Shown: positions 1 through 12,400 of the stretch, piece after piece | How the letters are laid out: each line of letters begins with the position of its first letter | Position numbering within the stretch: position 1 is the first letter of the stretch | Origin: Agrocybe praecox | Lineage: Eukaryota; Basidiomycota; Agaricomycetes; Agaricales; Agrocybaceae | Direction of reading: 5' to 3' | Length of the DNA: 64,000 nt | Assembly (NCBI GenBank): GCA_964017145.1 | Contig: OZ024843.1 | Coordinates: 611,001-675,000 of the forward strand | Notes under the pieces: generated by a model | What the model was told of the DNA's origin: nothing | The model's input: the letters and a program-made list of their open reading frames with translations, nothing else | The model's database searches: none | Position numbers and translations under genes: made by a program

Positions 1-1403
1 CTGGCCTGAGTACCGTCCCATCATCAAACCGTGTAATCGTCGACAGCCAGGCGTCGCTTAGAGGTTAGGTCGTAGGACAGAAGTTCCTTCATTGTTCGGT
101 CACAGACACCCACCCGTCTTTTTTATGAAGAAAATATGTACATAGGTAAGTTTTCAAAGTCACTTGTGTAGCCTACGTAGAGATCCTCACATGCAGATAT
201 GTCTAATCCGCAAATCTATTCATGTTGAGTAACTCTATGACAGCGGCCTTTTGGGCATGTTCCGTCTCGACCTCGGTATAAGCGTCGGCACAAATTTCGT
301 GCCTGAAATAGTCGGATGCCCAGGCTTTCGCTGCCTTGCTGCCAGGGAAAATCCTGGAAAATTGAAAGATTATGGAAGCTTTTCTAGCTCGCGCACTGGT
401 CTTTTCAAGGTATAGGTGCTTTTGTTTAGCATCCGAGCAGATGGCGTCCGCCCAACAATATTTGTTGCTAGAGGGATGTTGGACAGCTGCCAGACACGTG
501 TGGTTTAAAACCAAGTACAGCATAGCATACGCATCAAAGGCGGCCAATTAATCCCTTATGACCTTTTTCCGGAAACAACAAGGAAAAGCTACAAAAAGGG
601 ATTTGACGAGAACACGATGAGTAAGTGCAAACATAGCCAACCCTTTCTTATGTTCAAACAAACCCATATCCGTTTAGGAATTATACGATTTGGTAATTAT
701 TTCAGGCTTTTGGCGATGACAGATTCCTTCAGCGCCGTCCGGCGAAACCGTGTAAATATGTACTTATATATATGTTATACGGTATGTAAATCCAGCTCAA
801 CTTCGACTGTGACCGATTTGTTCTTTCAAAATTATCAAGGGTCCTTCGGGAGAAACAATGACCTCACCTCGGAAGATCTAGGTTCAACCATAACTTTGGG
901 CGATATTTTCTGTCAGAACTGCGGGACCGCAGAGTAAGTGTGAGTCTGTTCTTCTGTATTTATTTTCAAAGCCCGAATGCAATTAGGATCCTCATTTAGA
1001 AACGGTACGGGATTTAGTTGAGTCATGAGTTTTACTGCATCGCAATATTCCGAGACCGTCGGCGACATGGGGTTTGTTGCTCCTTACGTTGACCACCAAC
1101 CACCCCAATAGTTAGCGGGTGCATAGCTCAGATGGATTTTGAAATCTCCATCAATCCTATACTCGGATTTCAAGTAAATGGGGTATTGAGGGATTTTCAA
1201 CGGCAATACTAGATTCGGTTGCTAGATCTCAAGCCCCAATGGCTCGAGGCGCTTGTTAAGTAACTAACTAATCCAGGCGCGATTTGACTTGCCTGACGGT
1301 TATTCGCGTTCTTTTCCTTTGACATCGAACGTCACAGATCTGCCCCTGCATCCTTGGATCTGTCAGTTCCCGGCATGCCTTCGCATCTCTTCGGGCTTTT
1401 TTC
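1..1403. other. intergenic region upstream of the GATA gene
   Basis: No convincing gene is visible. A minus-strand open frame of about 114 codons at 203-547 has protein-like composition but no ATG at its 5' end, and an in-frame stop lies directly upstream, so it could at most be an exon. The stretch just before the GATA gene (about 1310-1400) is pyrimidine-rich, as is common in fungal promoters. Confidence 0.5.
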
Positions 1404-1411
1404 TATATAAA
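1404..1411 (+). promoter_or_regulatory. TATA box of the GATA-factor gene
   Basis: The sequence tatataaa lies about 52 bases before the ATG at 1463 and follows a pyrimidine-rich stretch. The open frame extends further upstream without an ATG, so this TATA element supports 1463 as the true start. Confidence 0.6.
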
Positions 1412-1462
1412 CCGAGTCAGATAGTTGCCTCGAACAAGGTCCCGCTTTTCGTTCCTGAACAG

Positions 1463-2617
1463 ATGGTACACGCTCATCAACATACCACTGGTTATCTTCC
1501 TTCCATTAAATCGATTCCTTCTTCCAATATAATGTGCAGTTACGAACCTTCTTCGCCGTATGTCAATAACGTAGGAATCAATAATGGTGGAAATTGGTCC
1601 GCCGGTGAGCAGGCCGGTATCCAATCTATGACCCACGACCCTAACACCCATAAAGCATCGAGTCAATCGTATAACGGCGTGGAAGCATATGCTGAGAGCA
1701 ACCAGCCTCGAAGGTGGATACCACAACCAGAGTCTCAGTACCCTCGTCGGGAAGAGCGTTCGGAATGTCGAGCAGTCCCAACTTCAAGCGCTGCCATGGG
1801 TCATCAAGTCCCCATGAGTCCCCAGTACTCGCCAAGTTCTTATATCGTACATTCTCCTCAATTTTCGCGATCGTCGCCTTATAACGTCTCAAATCGTGCG
1901 TCTCTCGATATGCGCGCACCAACATCGAATTGGGCTTCCTGGGACATCGAACAAACTCCTACACCGCCATTGAACGATCAGCGATATGGGAACACCGACG
2001 GAAGCTCGTCCTGGACGGAGATCAATACTCAAATGCCCCAGTATAATGGGCAATCATTCACTGATTCGGTTTATTCGTCTTCAGATTCTTCTACCATCTA
2101 TACTCCCCCTGACCAAACCATCCCACTGAATGGATTTGCCTTTCCCCATCGCTTCTCACCCGGACCCTCACCCTCGCCTTCTCCCGTCCTTCACCGCTCC
2201 CCGGGTTCTCCGCCACTGTTTCATGGTCGAAAGCAAAGTGAAGACCGCACAGAGACCCAAAAGAGTTGCTCGCACTGCCGCGCAACTTCCACCCCACTCT
2301 GGCGTCGGGATCCAACCACAATGATGCCTCTGTGTAATGCTTGTGGTCTTTACTTACAACAACGGAATAAGCTTCGTCCTCAGGAGCTCATCGACGCCGA
2401 CGACGATGGGAGTACTTCGGATGAGTCGGACATCAACTATGTCGGACCGGAATGTAGCCATTGCCACACCCATCATACCTCAGTATGGAGGAGAAGTAAA
2501 GCCGGGGATCAGCTATGCAACGCCTGTGGTGTCTATCAGAGGCTAAGAGGCAAGCCCCGGCCGTTATCGTTAAAGAGGAACAAGATTCGACCCAGGTCCA
2601 AACATTCCCCAAAGTAA
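1463..2617 (+). CDS. GATA-type zinc-finger transcription factor with two fingers
   Basis: A single-exon gene encoding 384 residues. The first 260 residues are Ser/Pro/Tyr/Gln-rich and look disordered, as in many fungal transcription factors. Two GATA fingers follow. The first is C269-X2-C272-X18-C291-X2-C294 and the second is C331-X2-C334-X17-C352-X2-C355, each with the family's W-R-R and C-N-A-C-G motifs. They are joined by an acidic linker (about 310-325) and followed by a basic tail (about 357-384). GATA factors bind GATA-core promoter sites in the nucleus. In fungi they control nitrogen use, light response, siderophore synthesis and development, and which of these applies here cannot be told. 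Mixed X18 and X17 loops in one protein are a little unusual. The start was chosen because it is the first ATG after a TATA box; the frame upstream of it contains no ATG. Confidence 0.9.
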   Translation: MVHAHQHTTGYLPSIKSIPSSNIMCSYEPSSPYVNNVGINNGGNWSAGEQAGIQSMTHDPNTHKASSQSYNGVEAYAESNQPRRWIPQPESQYPRREERSECRAVPTSSAAMGHQVPMSPQYSPSSYIVHSPQFSRSSPYNVSNRASLDMRAPTSNWASWDIEQTPTPPLNDQRYGNTDGSSSWTEINTQMPQYNGQSFTDSVYSSSDSSTIYTPPDQTIPLNGFAFPHRFSPGPSPSPSPVLHRSPGSPPLFHGRKQSEDRTETQKSCSHCRATSTPLWRRDPTTMMPLCNACGLYLQQRNKLRPQELIDADDDGSTSDESDINYVGPECSHCHTHHTSVWRRSKAGDQLCNACGVYQRLRGKPRPLSLKRNKIRPRSKHSPK

Positions 2618-5523
2618 AAGCTCCCAAACTAGAATATGAAAGTCGGGATCCCCAAGTATGTATTACCCTATGAAATGACTTCCAGTTATTCAACATTTTC
2701 TGGCGGACTCCTTTTTTTTGTATTGTTATCATTATTAGTTCTGCTACTCCCAACCTCCTCTTCATTGACATTTAGGACAAGTATGCTTCCATTAAATTAA
2801 CAGTTCCGTTTACTTATATTGGACTCCGATGAACACTGATAAATATCATTCGGAGCGATTTAGATTATGCACTGTAAATCATTGACACGCTTATGGAACG
2901 AACACATAATATTTACCACGAATAAATTATGTATGGTACTAGAGAACTTAATCTTATTAAGTGATTAAGGAACACAAGACTACAATAAGGGCGTTACGAA
3001 ATTTAAATTGAATCGTGTACCTACTCGCGTCCTTCGTGCTGCTCGTATTTCGTCTATTGTTCACATTATTCTTTGCCAGAGGCTAGACGCGGTTCATCGA
3101 TGATCGATGTCCCTCGAATCCGTGTGAATATACACACAACGTCAAGAGACCTACTACCCCAGCCGTGGATACAGCGTTCCGTTGGGCTTCCAGAAGGTTT
3201 CCCTGCATGGTCCGTCATGTTCCCTTCCAAAATCAGGTCCAATGAGCTTTGAAATACAATTTAAGCCCAGGAACCCAACATTCTGTTCTTGAATCAAAGA
3301 TCGAAGAACAGCCCCCTCAATATGACTGGGATATGTACATGGGGGCTCACATGGTGCCCAAGCCCAGTAGGAAGCACATGGATTGCTGACATACGATTTG
3401 CACTTCATTTCCAGCAAACCCCAAGCCGCTTTAAGGGTCCGACCCAATGAATATTTCTCACATTTTTGCCGTGACAGGCTGACAGCGCCTGAATAAACTT
3501 TTACCAAAGTGGTTGAGGATTTTCAGACAGATCGTGAAATCCTATTATCAAGAGTTCGCCTCTACTGTAGTTTTACGTAACATTATGCGCCGCTGAGCTA
3601 ACTCGCTAAATTTGGGACAAGTCAGTTTGTATGTACTCTACTAATAGCATCGTGCTGAGCTAGAAGATGGCCTCGAGGACGAGTCCCTATACCACAAGTC
3701 GGGATAGCTTTATACTTCGAGTTCCGGTCATACATTACTGCATTCGTACCAGATTTGCTAAGGTATGTGTCTGTATTATGTGTCCCAAGTTTATCTTTCG
3801 GATCGTCCCGATATCAGTGTCACTCTTCCTGGGCATAACAAACTGACAGTTGAAACCCAACAGCGGAATGATGATATCATTCGCCGACAAATATAAGCAG
3901 TAAACACGAACTGTCACAGATCACATGAGGTCTGACACGAAAGTCAAAATTCTTTTGTAAGGTCGCCGGACTGTATTACTTTTTGTGATGGCACTAGTGC
4001 TTATAAGGCAAAAAAAGACAAATTTCAGAGACTGTAACACTGACAGTGAGAATATCTGTGGATGAAACTCTTGTGTGTTGACACTGACCATTGTGACATT
4101 CGGCCTCACCTCCAGTTCCTTAAAAACAGGAGTCCAAGGATTGTATGTAAAATTAAATAAACCTGGATACAATCAAAGCTAACAATTGCATACACTCAAA
4201 TAATTATGCCTTACGTATTGTGAAACGAAAAAATTATAGAATCAGAACTTTCGAAATTTATGTTGTTACAAATGAAAGATTTTCGCTCGGCGGAGTACAT
4301 CACGCAGCAGCCGCAGTCTGTCATCCCGCAGTCGTAAGCGGAGGAACGTGCCGAATGCTAAAGCCTCCAATAACTGACGCGCTCACTACTCCTGAAAGCA
4401 GCAGCCACATCGATAGTACTGCGGTAAAGTTTTTTTTTTCCAAGACGACGAGAAGTTTAACAGTGCGCAGCGTAGATTCGTGAACAGGCACATATGCACG
4501 AGTCTCACTGGTTCGGTATATTTACTCTTCGATAAGATAATAGGATTGTAAGAAAACAGGACTGTTAGGGTCGAAACCAACCATGTAAGCCATGTGGGTC
4601 ATAGTCAATGAACCCCGGATAAATTCACGCCGTACTGCGTATATCAGATTTTTTGTGCTTGATCAACGTTATTGTCAATGATTCTATTTGCATATTTGCA
4701 GACAATCTTTAGCATCCCTGCACGGGGCGTCTATGAACGGTAAGGATTTTACTTATGTGTATGTAAATCGGCGGGGCCCCACCTGAGCAGGAGATTTACT
4801 CCTTGACCTGACTCTATCCGAATTTTTAATATAGTTGACGAGCAGGCGAGTATACCTCTACATGGGCGGGCGGCTGATACCTATGTTTCCAGCCTAGTAG
4901 AGGATCGGTGGCAGACGAAATCCGACATACGATACGAGCGGAAAAAATTACTTAGTACCCCACAAAAGACCTTGAAGTCAGGACAATAACGTAATAACCA
5001 AGGTTTACATTTAGCACGTATATCCGTGTGCTATCCTGTACATTACAGAGAAATTTTTCTTCGTTCTATGGACTATGTAGTATTCTTCCTTATTTGCAAT
5101 AACTGACTTTCGGTGGCGGTGGGGTATAGGTGCTCAAGTGCTGGTGGCCTGACTTCTTCAGCAGGTTTACAACAGAAGCTAGGCTTAAAATAGTGTAACG
5201 ACTCCCACGTATGCTCAGATATACTACTGTCCAAAACGCAGCGCATACAAAAAAGGAGTTGGGACAGGTTTGGGGCAAGCTGCAAAGTTTTTGGCCAGAA
5301 TCCAGATCTATTTTAAGGATGCTTGGCATTCTCGGCAAGTGCCGCTCTTATCGCTTGAATCGGTAGTAATTGAAGGGTAGTGCCACATAGTAACAAACAC
5401 AACCCCAATATTGAACACGAGCCGCTGCCTGGAACGGGAACGGGTCCTACTGGTTACGAAACCCTCAGTGATTTGGCCGTAGTTTTACCCTCATAACAAT
5501 AGAAACCTTCTCTGCTTGCCTTC
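2618..5523. other. intergenic region, no gene recognised
   Basis: AT-rich sequence without a supportable gene. A minus-strand open frame of about 117 codons at 3154-3507 has a Cys/Trp-rich composition but no ATG at its 5' end and no motif that I recognise. Confidence 0.45.
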
Positions 5524-6482
5524 ATGGTCTTTTCTGTCCTGCAGAGCTTCTTTAGCTGCTGCACGAATGAGAAAGAAGGGGTGCCCGAAGAACAGCAAGT
5601 CTATGACGAAACCACCCACCTAATTCCGATAGAACTTGATCCACCCATCAATTAGTATGTTTTCCAAAATTTCTGTATGCTCTCGTGACTTTTTCTGACT
5701 CGAATATCCTCGTTCCACTCTTCAGCACTAATAATTCCTTAGTAGACTATGTAAGGCTATATGAACAGTTAGGCGACATCGTGAGGGCAAAAGAAGGGTC
5801 AGTCTTATGTTCCAGATTCGATTTCTTTGATGGTCTAAAACTTCCTGTATCGTACTCAGAAAAATGGTCAATGTAGCGTCCCGCATCCCTTTCAATCTTC
5901 ATAATCAAGTCATTCCGAAGGAGCAATCATATTCTGTATCTCGTTCAACCTCATGTTCGGTGGATGATTATTACGACGAGCGTTACCATCCGCTCAACGC
6001 GTACATGGATCCTACTTTGGCCCGCAAAGCAACACGTCGGAGGCAGAAAGCAGCTCTTATAAATTCGGACTACTTTCGGAGAGCGGAAGAAGACAGTCGT
6101 TCCCCATCTCCTTTGAATGGAGACGCAGGTCCTTCCCGGACCGACCATTCGAATTCACGCATCTCAGAGCAACCCAGACCCACGCCAATATTAAACGTTC
6201 GACTGGTTGGCTATAAGGAAACTCATGTCAGAGGTAGAACGATGCAACGTGGGCCAGTACCGAGTGGCCTTCCGTTTTCATCGTACATGATGTCGAAGGA
6301 CAAAGGAGCAAGTGAGGTCGAAGGATCAACAGCATGTGATGAGGGTGACCAGCTTCCAAGTACTCCTCGCAAGGTATGGTTCGTAGCATGCTCCGTTATC
6401 TCTTCTTATCCCATCTGTTTAGATTACAACCGGCACATTCAAGCTGCCAGACATTCCGTTAACTATGAGCTGGGGAGATTAG
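5524..6482 (+). CDS. small Cys-Cys N-terminal protein, possibly LAMTOR1/Meh1-like
   Basis: Spliced gene of four exons: 5524-5654, 5726-5797, 5860-6373 and 6423-6482. All introns are GT..AG (donors GTATGT, GTCAGT, GTATGG) and the joined frame of 777 bases encodes 258 residues. The N-terminus has FFSCC, a candidate palmitoylation site, followed by an acidic stretch with DETTHLIP. A helix-like block LGDIV..KEGKMVNV spans exons 2 and 3, and the C-terminus ends LTMSWGD. The order acyl-Cys, T-x-L-I-P and L-x-D-I-V...M-V-N-V recalls LAMTOR1/Meh1, the lipid-anchored Ragulator/EGO subunit on vacuolar membranes that recruits Rag GTPases to TORC1. However, Gly2 for myristoylation is absent (the protein begins Met-Val), so this family assignment is inference. 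The long middle region is Ser/Arg-rich and unstructured-looking. The splice model is well supported because all junctions keep frame and restore a continuous motif. Confidence 0.65.
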
Positions 6483-9400
6483 TCTCGCATTATCGCCTTT
6501 TCTGCACCTCTTCGACCTACCTTCGCCCCCGCGCTTACATGTGCTACGATCTCCATTCCATCTCTTTCCCTCTCATCTAGAAATTTCCAGCATCATTTCC
6601 GACTTTCCCCTTGTATTTTTCCTATTCTCAGCATCGACAATTCTTCACAATTCTTCGCTTTCCCTGGTCCGTAGTATAATTTTTCAACGCTCTTTTCCAT
6701 CTGTAGGCTATTCATAAACATCATCGACACGTCCTGTTTTATCCATACACTTGTTATATCCACTGTCGTCCTGTTTTCCTTACATTCCCTCAACACATCA
6801 TGTAATATGTATAGATTTTCTGTTTACCATGGATATATTAGTTATTTTAATCTTGTATGACACTCGGCATCTTTCATGAAGCTACCTCGACGCTGTGGTC
6901 AGCTTCTCTCAAATCAAATGGTCTAGAAATCGTCAAGAATGAAGCCGTGTGGAGGCAAAGGAGTATATTTAAACCCGGTCATCTTTGAATTCAGAGACTC
7001 TGTATGGCATAAATACGAGCGGCTGAACCAGGTGTACTTGCTTTCTATAAGTACCTCCTCAAACAGATTGTCACTTGGTTACAATGGTTACGATATATCT
7101 AATTCCTTGGACAGTCTCTAAGATTTGGTGAAGTGGTAAAGGCGGTACACATGCACAGGAAAGTGCTTTTGCAATGTACGAATCCTTGTGCACAGTAGCT
7201 GCGCAGGAAGCCTTGAATTCGACGAACAGTTTTGTGGGCGTATAACTGAGTATTTATAGCTCGTACCTACACTACGGTCAATGATGGACTCGTAGGATTC
7301 TTAGAAATCAGACAGCCGTGGGATGGTTCTCTGATGACCAATTCCGCCGGATCCTACGAAACCTAGGATACTTGCAACAGGGTGAAACCGACGAAATTTC
7401 GGAAATAGTGGTCCTGATGTATTTGGTCAGGAAAATATCTAGTATTTTGGAGCATCTTGAAATTTAACTAATTTGAACGCAGATGAATGAAATGAATCGA
7501 GCTCCAGGCAATCGTCATTGAAGTATACTAGGAGAGCACTCCAGAAAAAATGGGGCCGAACCGGCTTGATAGGTTCCGTGCAACCCATATAACACCAATA
7601 TTAGCCAGTAATGTAACAGTGATGCCGGCGTATGCGAGGCGGAGCGGTAGGATGACCGTAATTTGGACGTCGAGAGAGAACCGAGATGGCGTCCAAAAGT
7701 CGAAATAGCATCAATTATCTTACTTCCCGAACCGAGGACATAAAATTGAAGCCTTGACGAGCGGGGTCGGTACGAAATCTTGGCCGATGTAAACATGATT
7801 TCGCCCCAAGAAGTGAAGGTGATGTATGTATGATCTGGTTCGAAGGCAGGACCTTTTTCGTCGCATGATCTGCATGTCGACCTACCCCATATCTGTATCA
7901 TTGCGGAACTTGCTTTGTATTCTTGACTCTCTAGGCTTTATTTGACTAAAAAATGGCGAACTGGGCAGGAATATGTGGCATATCGAACGAACAAGTTGCT
8001 GAACACAGTAGTGAATGTCTTGTCGAATTACCGGGAAAAGGTATATCAATTGATGTAAAATGACTCAAATATGCCAGCCAAGACAGCGCGCAAGGACGGG
8101 AAGAGGCGTGACCACAGCTTCAAACACTAATAAGCAAGAAAGAGGCGGATCAAATAAATGAGAAAGGGGCTCCACGATAATGAGCCGTACATAACTTTGC
8201 GACATGGTCGGAGAACGAACACAATTGAACTATTCGGAAACTCCCGAATGGGTGGATCAGATCGGCGCTTATTTGGGAATAAGTACTCCTAAAAATATAT
8301 TACTTCCTCCAACCGCCACGCATACGCGGCTTTTCAAAGCCTTTCATGATCGCTTTTTGGCGTGTCGCGTGTTGGCTGTTGGCTGTTGGTAGTAATGGCT
8401 CCTATGGTCAAACAACAATCAAAATACAGTGTACTCCACGCCAGTTAAAAGTAACAGCGTTCCCTAGTATACTACTATATCTAAACATTACCACGTCATG
8501 AGACCGAAGCCCGGGATTCATGGTATGCTCTCAACGAGAATTGCTCAAGTTCAAGTATTAGTATTATGAGCCAAAGTTCACGAGTCAGAGAAAGCGATCG
8601 AGATGATCCAACTATCCCGGGATTCGTAGCTTTGATGTTGCGTGCATCGTTGGAACACGAGTCAGTGGCAGAACTACCAACGAGGTCAAATATAAATGAA
8701 AAATTCTGGGCAAGTACCTCCACAAAATAGATTGTCATATTTGTAGATCATTTTGAACTTGATTGACAACCGACACGCCACGCGGGCAGTAATTGCGAGA
8801 TGGTCGGTGCCCGCGCCAATGATGATAAAGGCGCATGTAGCTATAAATAGCATGCGTGTAAGAAGCGTCATACAACTCATGATATTAAATAATATAGGAG
8901 CGCCATGAGTTCAGCATTATCGTCATATCCTGCGATGGGGTGGCGAGAGTGGTCTGCGTATGTATAGCGATACACTCGGCTCTTTGGTTTCGCATATTAT
9001 TATTGGATGAATCACCGTGTTTTTCTGCTTCTTTCCAATTCTAGATTCTTTTACGTATATCACTAATCAGGACCTCATTACCCCGGCTATGGGGCAGTGC
9101 AGGTTAGAATGATATAGAGTTTGAGAATTGACTCGTTCCGAGCTCGATTCGAATTTCGGGCATATGATTATCGTGACGCGTGACGAGGGGACCATGATAT
9201 TCTGCGTTATGGGCGTCTACTACGTCAAGCTGTGAAATGGGCCTAACTAATATGGCCTATACCAGAGCGGCACTAAATGGATACCACGAGCGCTAATACA
9301 ACGTGAATACTGAAGTACTGAATAAGCTGAAACAAGCCACGCAAGTCATATATTTATATACACGCCTTTTGATTGCCGAAAGATGTTGATTTTGTGAATT

Positions 9401-12400
9401 TCTGTGGTCTCTCAAGCCCGTCGAACATGAGCCGTCCGATTCCATATACGAGGATAAGTGTCCCTCGTTTCATAATTGTGCTCTCAGGGCCGAGTTCAAA
9501 AATACAGTTCCCCACGAGAGTATGTGCTGCCCCTCATCAACGCCATCACCTTCATCAGTTTTGAACATGGTCGAGGTTCGGACCGGTGAGCTTGGAATCC
9601 ACTTACTTCCTTACTACTTTGGCTGAGCTCAACTTGCTGAAGATACAATCCTGGAAATCCAGGGTACTCAGAAACAGATCTTGAGACATAGCCAGCCGAG
9701 CTGAGTGTATGTACATTTTCAATAGCGTCCCATCATAGACGCAATATTAAATGATGAACAAAGGTCACACCTTTAGCGATAAGCTTCTTTTCTCCTTATA
9801 TCAGATGGTATTGGGAGGTTGGATTGTTGCATGTGAAAGTTTATAAGCAAATTGATAAGCAAAGGTAAGAGAGACGTACATAGGGCATAGCTTGATTCAC
9901 CTTATAGATAAGTGATGAGTAAGAGTAATAGGTATTGATAAGCAGGAAAAGCCAGCATAATATGAAGTGGAACACCCCCTCTTCAAAACCCTCAGTGCCT
10001 CATGACTCGATTGACTAATCCACGTTCAACATCCACCTCTTTCCCAATAGCAATAGCATGGTCTAACAGCCACTATCCAATCTGGACTTTGCCTCGCCTC
10101 CGATTCAGAGTCAAAGAAGTATCATAAGCCTTTACCATCATCATCGTGATCAATAATACTCCACATCAAGTTAAACAATGACATCGATGGCCTGAGGAGG
10201 TGGTCATCTGCCACTCGGGATTTAAACTAGTAGCCAACGCTCGAGATATCGCCCTGAGTGGAGTGCCTTGAATACATACAGCATATACATTTACGCAGCA
10301 GGCAGACTGGAATAACTTCGGCGTGGCATGCTATCAATATCCTGAGCGTCCTATCGTCGTTGTTCATTGACAAAGGAAAGACACGTTAATAGATCCATAT
10401 ACACCTGTATGCAGTCCGGTTTGAATAGACTTGTCGATAAGGTATATGCCGGTTCGGTATCTAAAGAAATTCATTCTGGAATAGAGGTGGAACTTTTCTT
10501 GATATTTTTATTTCGTATTTTTCTTCAATGCTAGTACCACAGTACTCGGAGAAGAGTGTATTATGCATATGGACGTGGGCTATTTCTATCGAAGGTACCC
10601 AATGTCATCCGGGAAATTAACAAGTCAAGATTCATGTACATGTCATATATTGACTAGTCAAAGACCTCGAGATTTTTTGGGCTAAACTGGGCACGAAAGT
10701 AAATCTAGACAGCCCCAGCATCCAATGTATTATAAACGCGGTAGTTAGTGGCAAGATCTACGAGGATTACCTAGAGAGGGCGAAAAATAAGACGGCAGCG
10801 CCCCCCGAGTCGTGAGCAATTGAGCACCGCAAGCCGCCGGAGGGTCATCTACCCCCTATTGCCCCACACATATCTCAGGATTCTATTACAAGCATTTGTT
10901 TCTTGTTGCTAATGAAGCTCCACTAAGAGACATAAATAAAAAAAGAGGATTCGACGTCCAAAGAGGGGTGTTAAGATGACGAATCAAAATCAAAATCAAA
11001 ATCCAGAATACGATGAGCATAGATGAACGTCAGTGTCAGGGTGTTATGTTTGTTCAGGTGCCAGATTGGAGAAGACGTCTGCATTATAACGACGCGTGAA
11101 ACCATTTTCCATAATTCAAATAATGGGTAGAGGGTGAATATACTACAGCCACTGATTCTTCGTTGTAATTAACTTAATAATATCATCATACCCGGCGGGC
11201 CATGGTATTGACAAGAATCGACATGCGGACGAGAACCACGTCTGTGCGCCGCACACAGAGCACGCAAAGCGCAACTCGCTCTCACGACATCGATCATGCG
11301 TTCGACCGTTACTGCTATACCTCATAGGTCAAGGTTCGATATCACTCAAGAATACTTGACTTTATTCCGTGCTCTCTCAGCGGTCAGTAGTCATTAGGAC
11401 TTCAATTTCGACCCAGGTCTGCAGCACCTCAGCTCTACCTCTATCTCCACCTCCACCGCTACATCTCTCGGTCGCTCACAAGGGCGGGGGCACATTGCGT
11501 AGTGAGATCACTGGTGCATGCGCATGGTGGACAGCGGTGCAGCTATCATGGTCCAGGATGTGTGGGGTGGGTTCAAGTTGGTGGATTGTCGATGGTGGGG
11601 TGAGTGGAAGGGCCCGGAGGGGGTATAAAGAAGACAAAAAATTGAAATGGGAGCTACTGGCAGGAAGGAGAAAAAAAAGAATAAAAACGAATAAAATGTG
11701 GAACCGGACAGAACGTTAGATGAAGAGGATTCGTACCGTCACGCAAATAGATAGGCATAGGCATAGGCGTGCTGAGTAGATAGTAAGCGGCAAGCTTGCA
11801 GTACTTACTAGAACTCAGTACTGGATCCACACCCGGCATATTGTTATGCCACCCCCTTCCCCCCTCTGCCGGCTAGGTATCCCATCCTACAATCTCGTGA
11901 TTCCATTCGAAGCTCCCTACATAGTGATACAGATCGCGACGTGCCGTACTGGGCGAGTTGGCTGAAGTTGCTGAGCAACGAACGAATGAATAAGTGGATA
12001 AGTGAAGGAAGGAAGAACGGAAGGAATGCGATGAAGAAGGCGTGAAGGCAGGAACGGATGGATGATATGAGGTCCATTTTGAGGCAGGGGGTCTGAAGGG
12101 TTACGGGTACGAAGAGCGCAGAGTTAAGTAGGACTCAACGAAGCTACTATGAACATTGACCGACGGACACGCACACACTCACCAAGTTAATTAAAACAAC
12201 TAACGACATCGGACATATATTTCTTCCCGATTTATGACATACCGGCTCCGGGTGGGGAGTTTGTCTGGTGCATGTGAGTGACGCTGTCCCTGAACCTGAA
12301 CTTACATCATGTCATGTCATGTAGTAGCGAGCGGCAGATAGATCGATGGGTGGTCCCGTTGGTGTACTCAAGCAGTATAGGTGGAGATAAGGCAGGTAGG

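Noticed and set aside
3154..3507. Cys/Trp-rich minus-strand open frame
   Set aside because: No ATG at its 5' end, no exon partner and no recognised motif.
7125..7205. Possible tRNA-like stretch (tggtgaagtggtaaaggcgg ... acgaatcctt)
   Set aside because: No consistent acceptor, anticodon and T-arm pairing could be laid out by eye.
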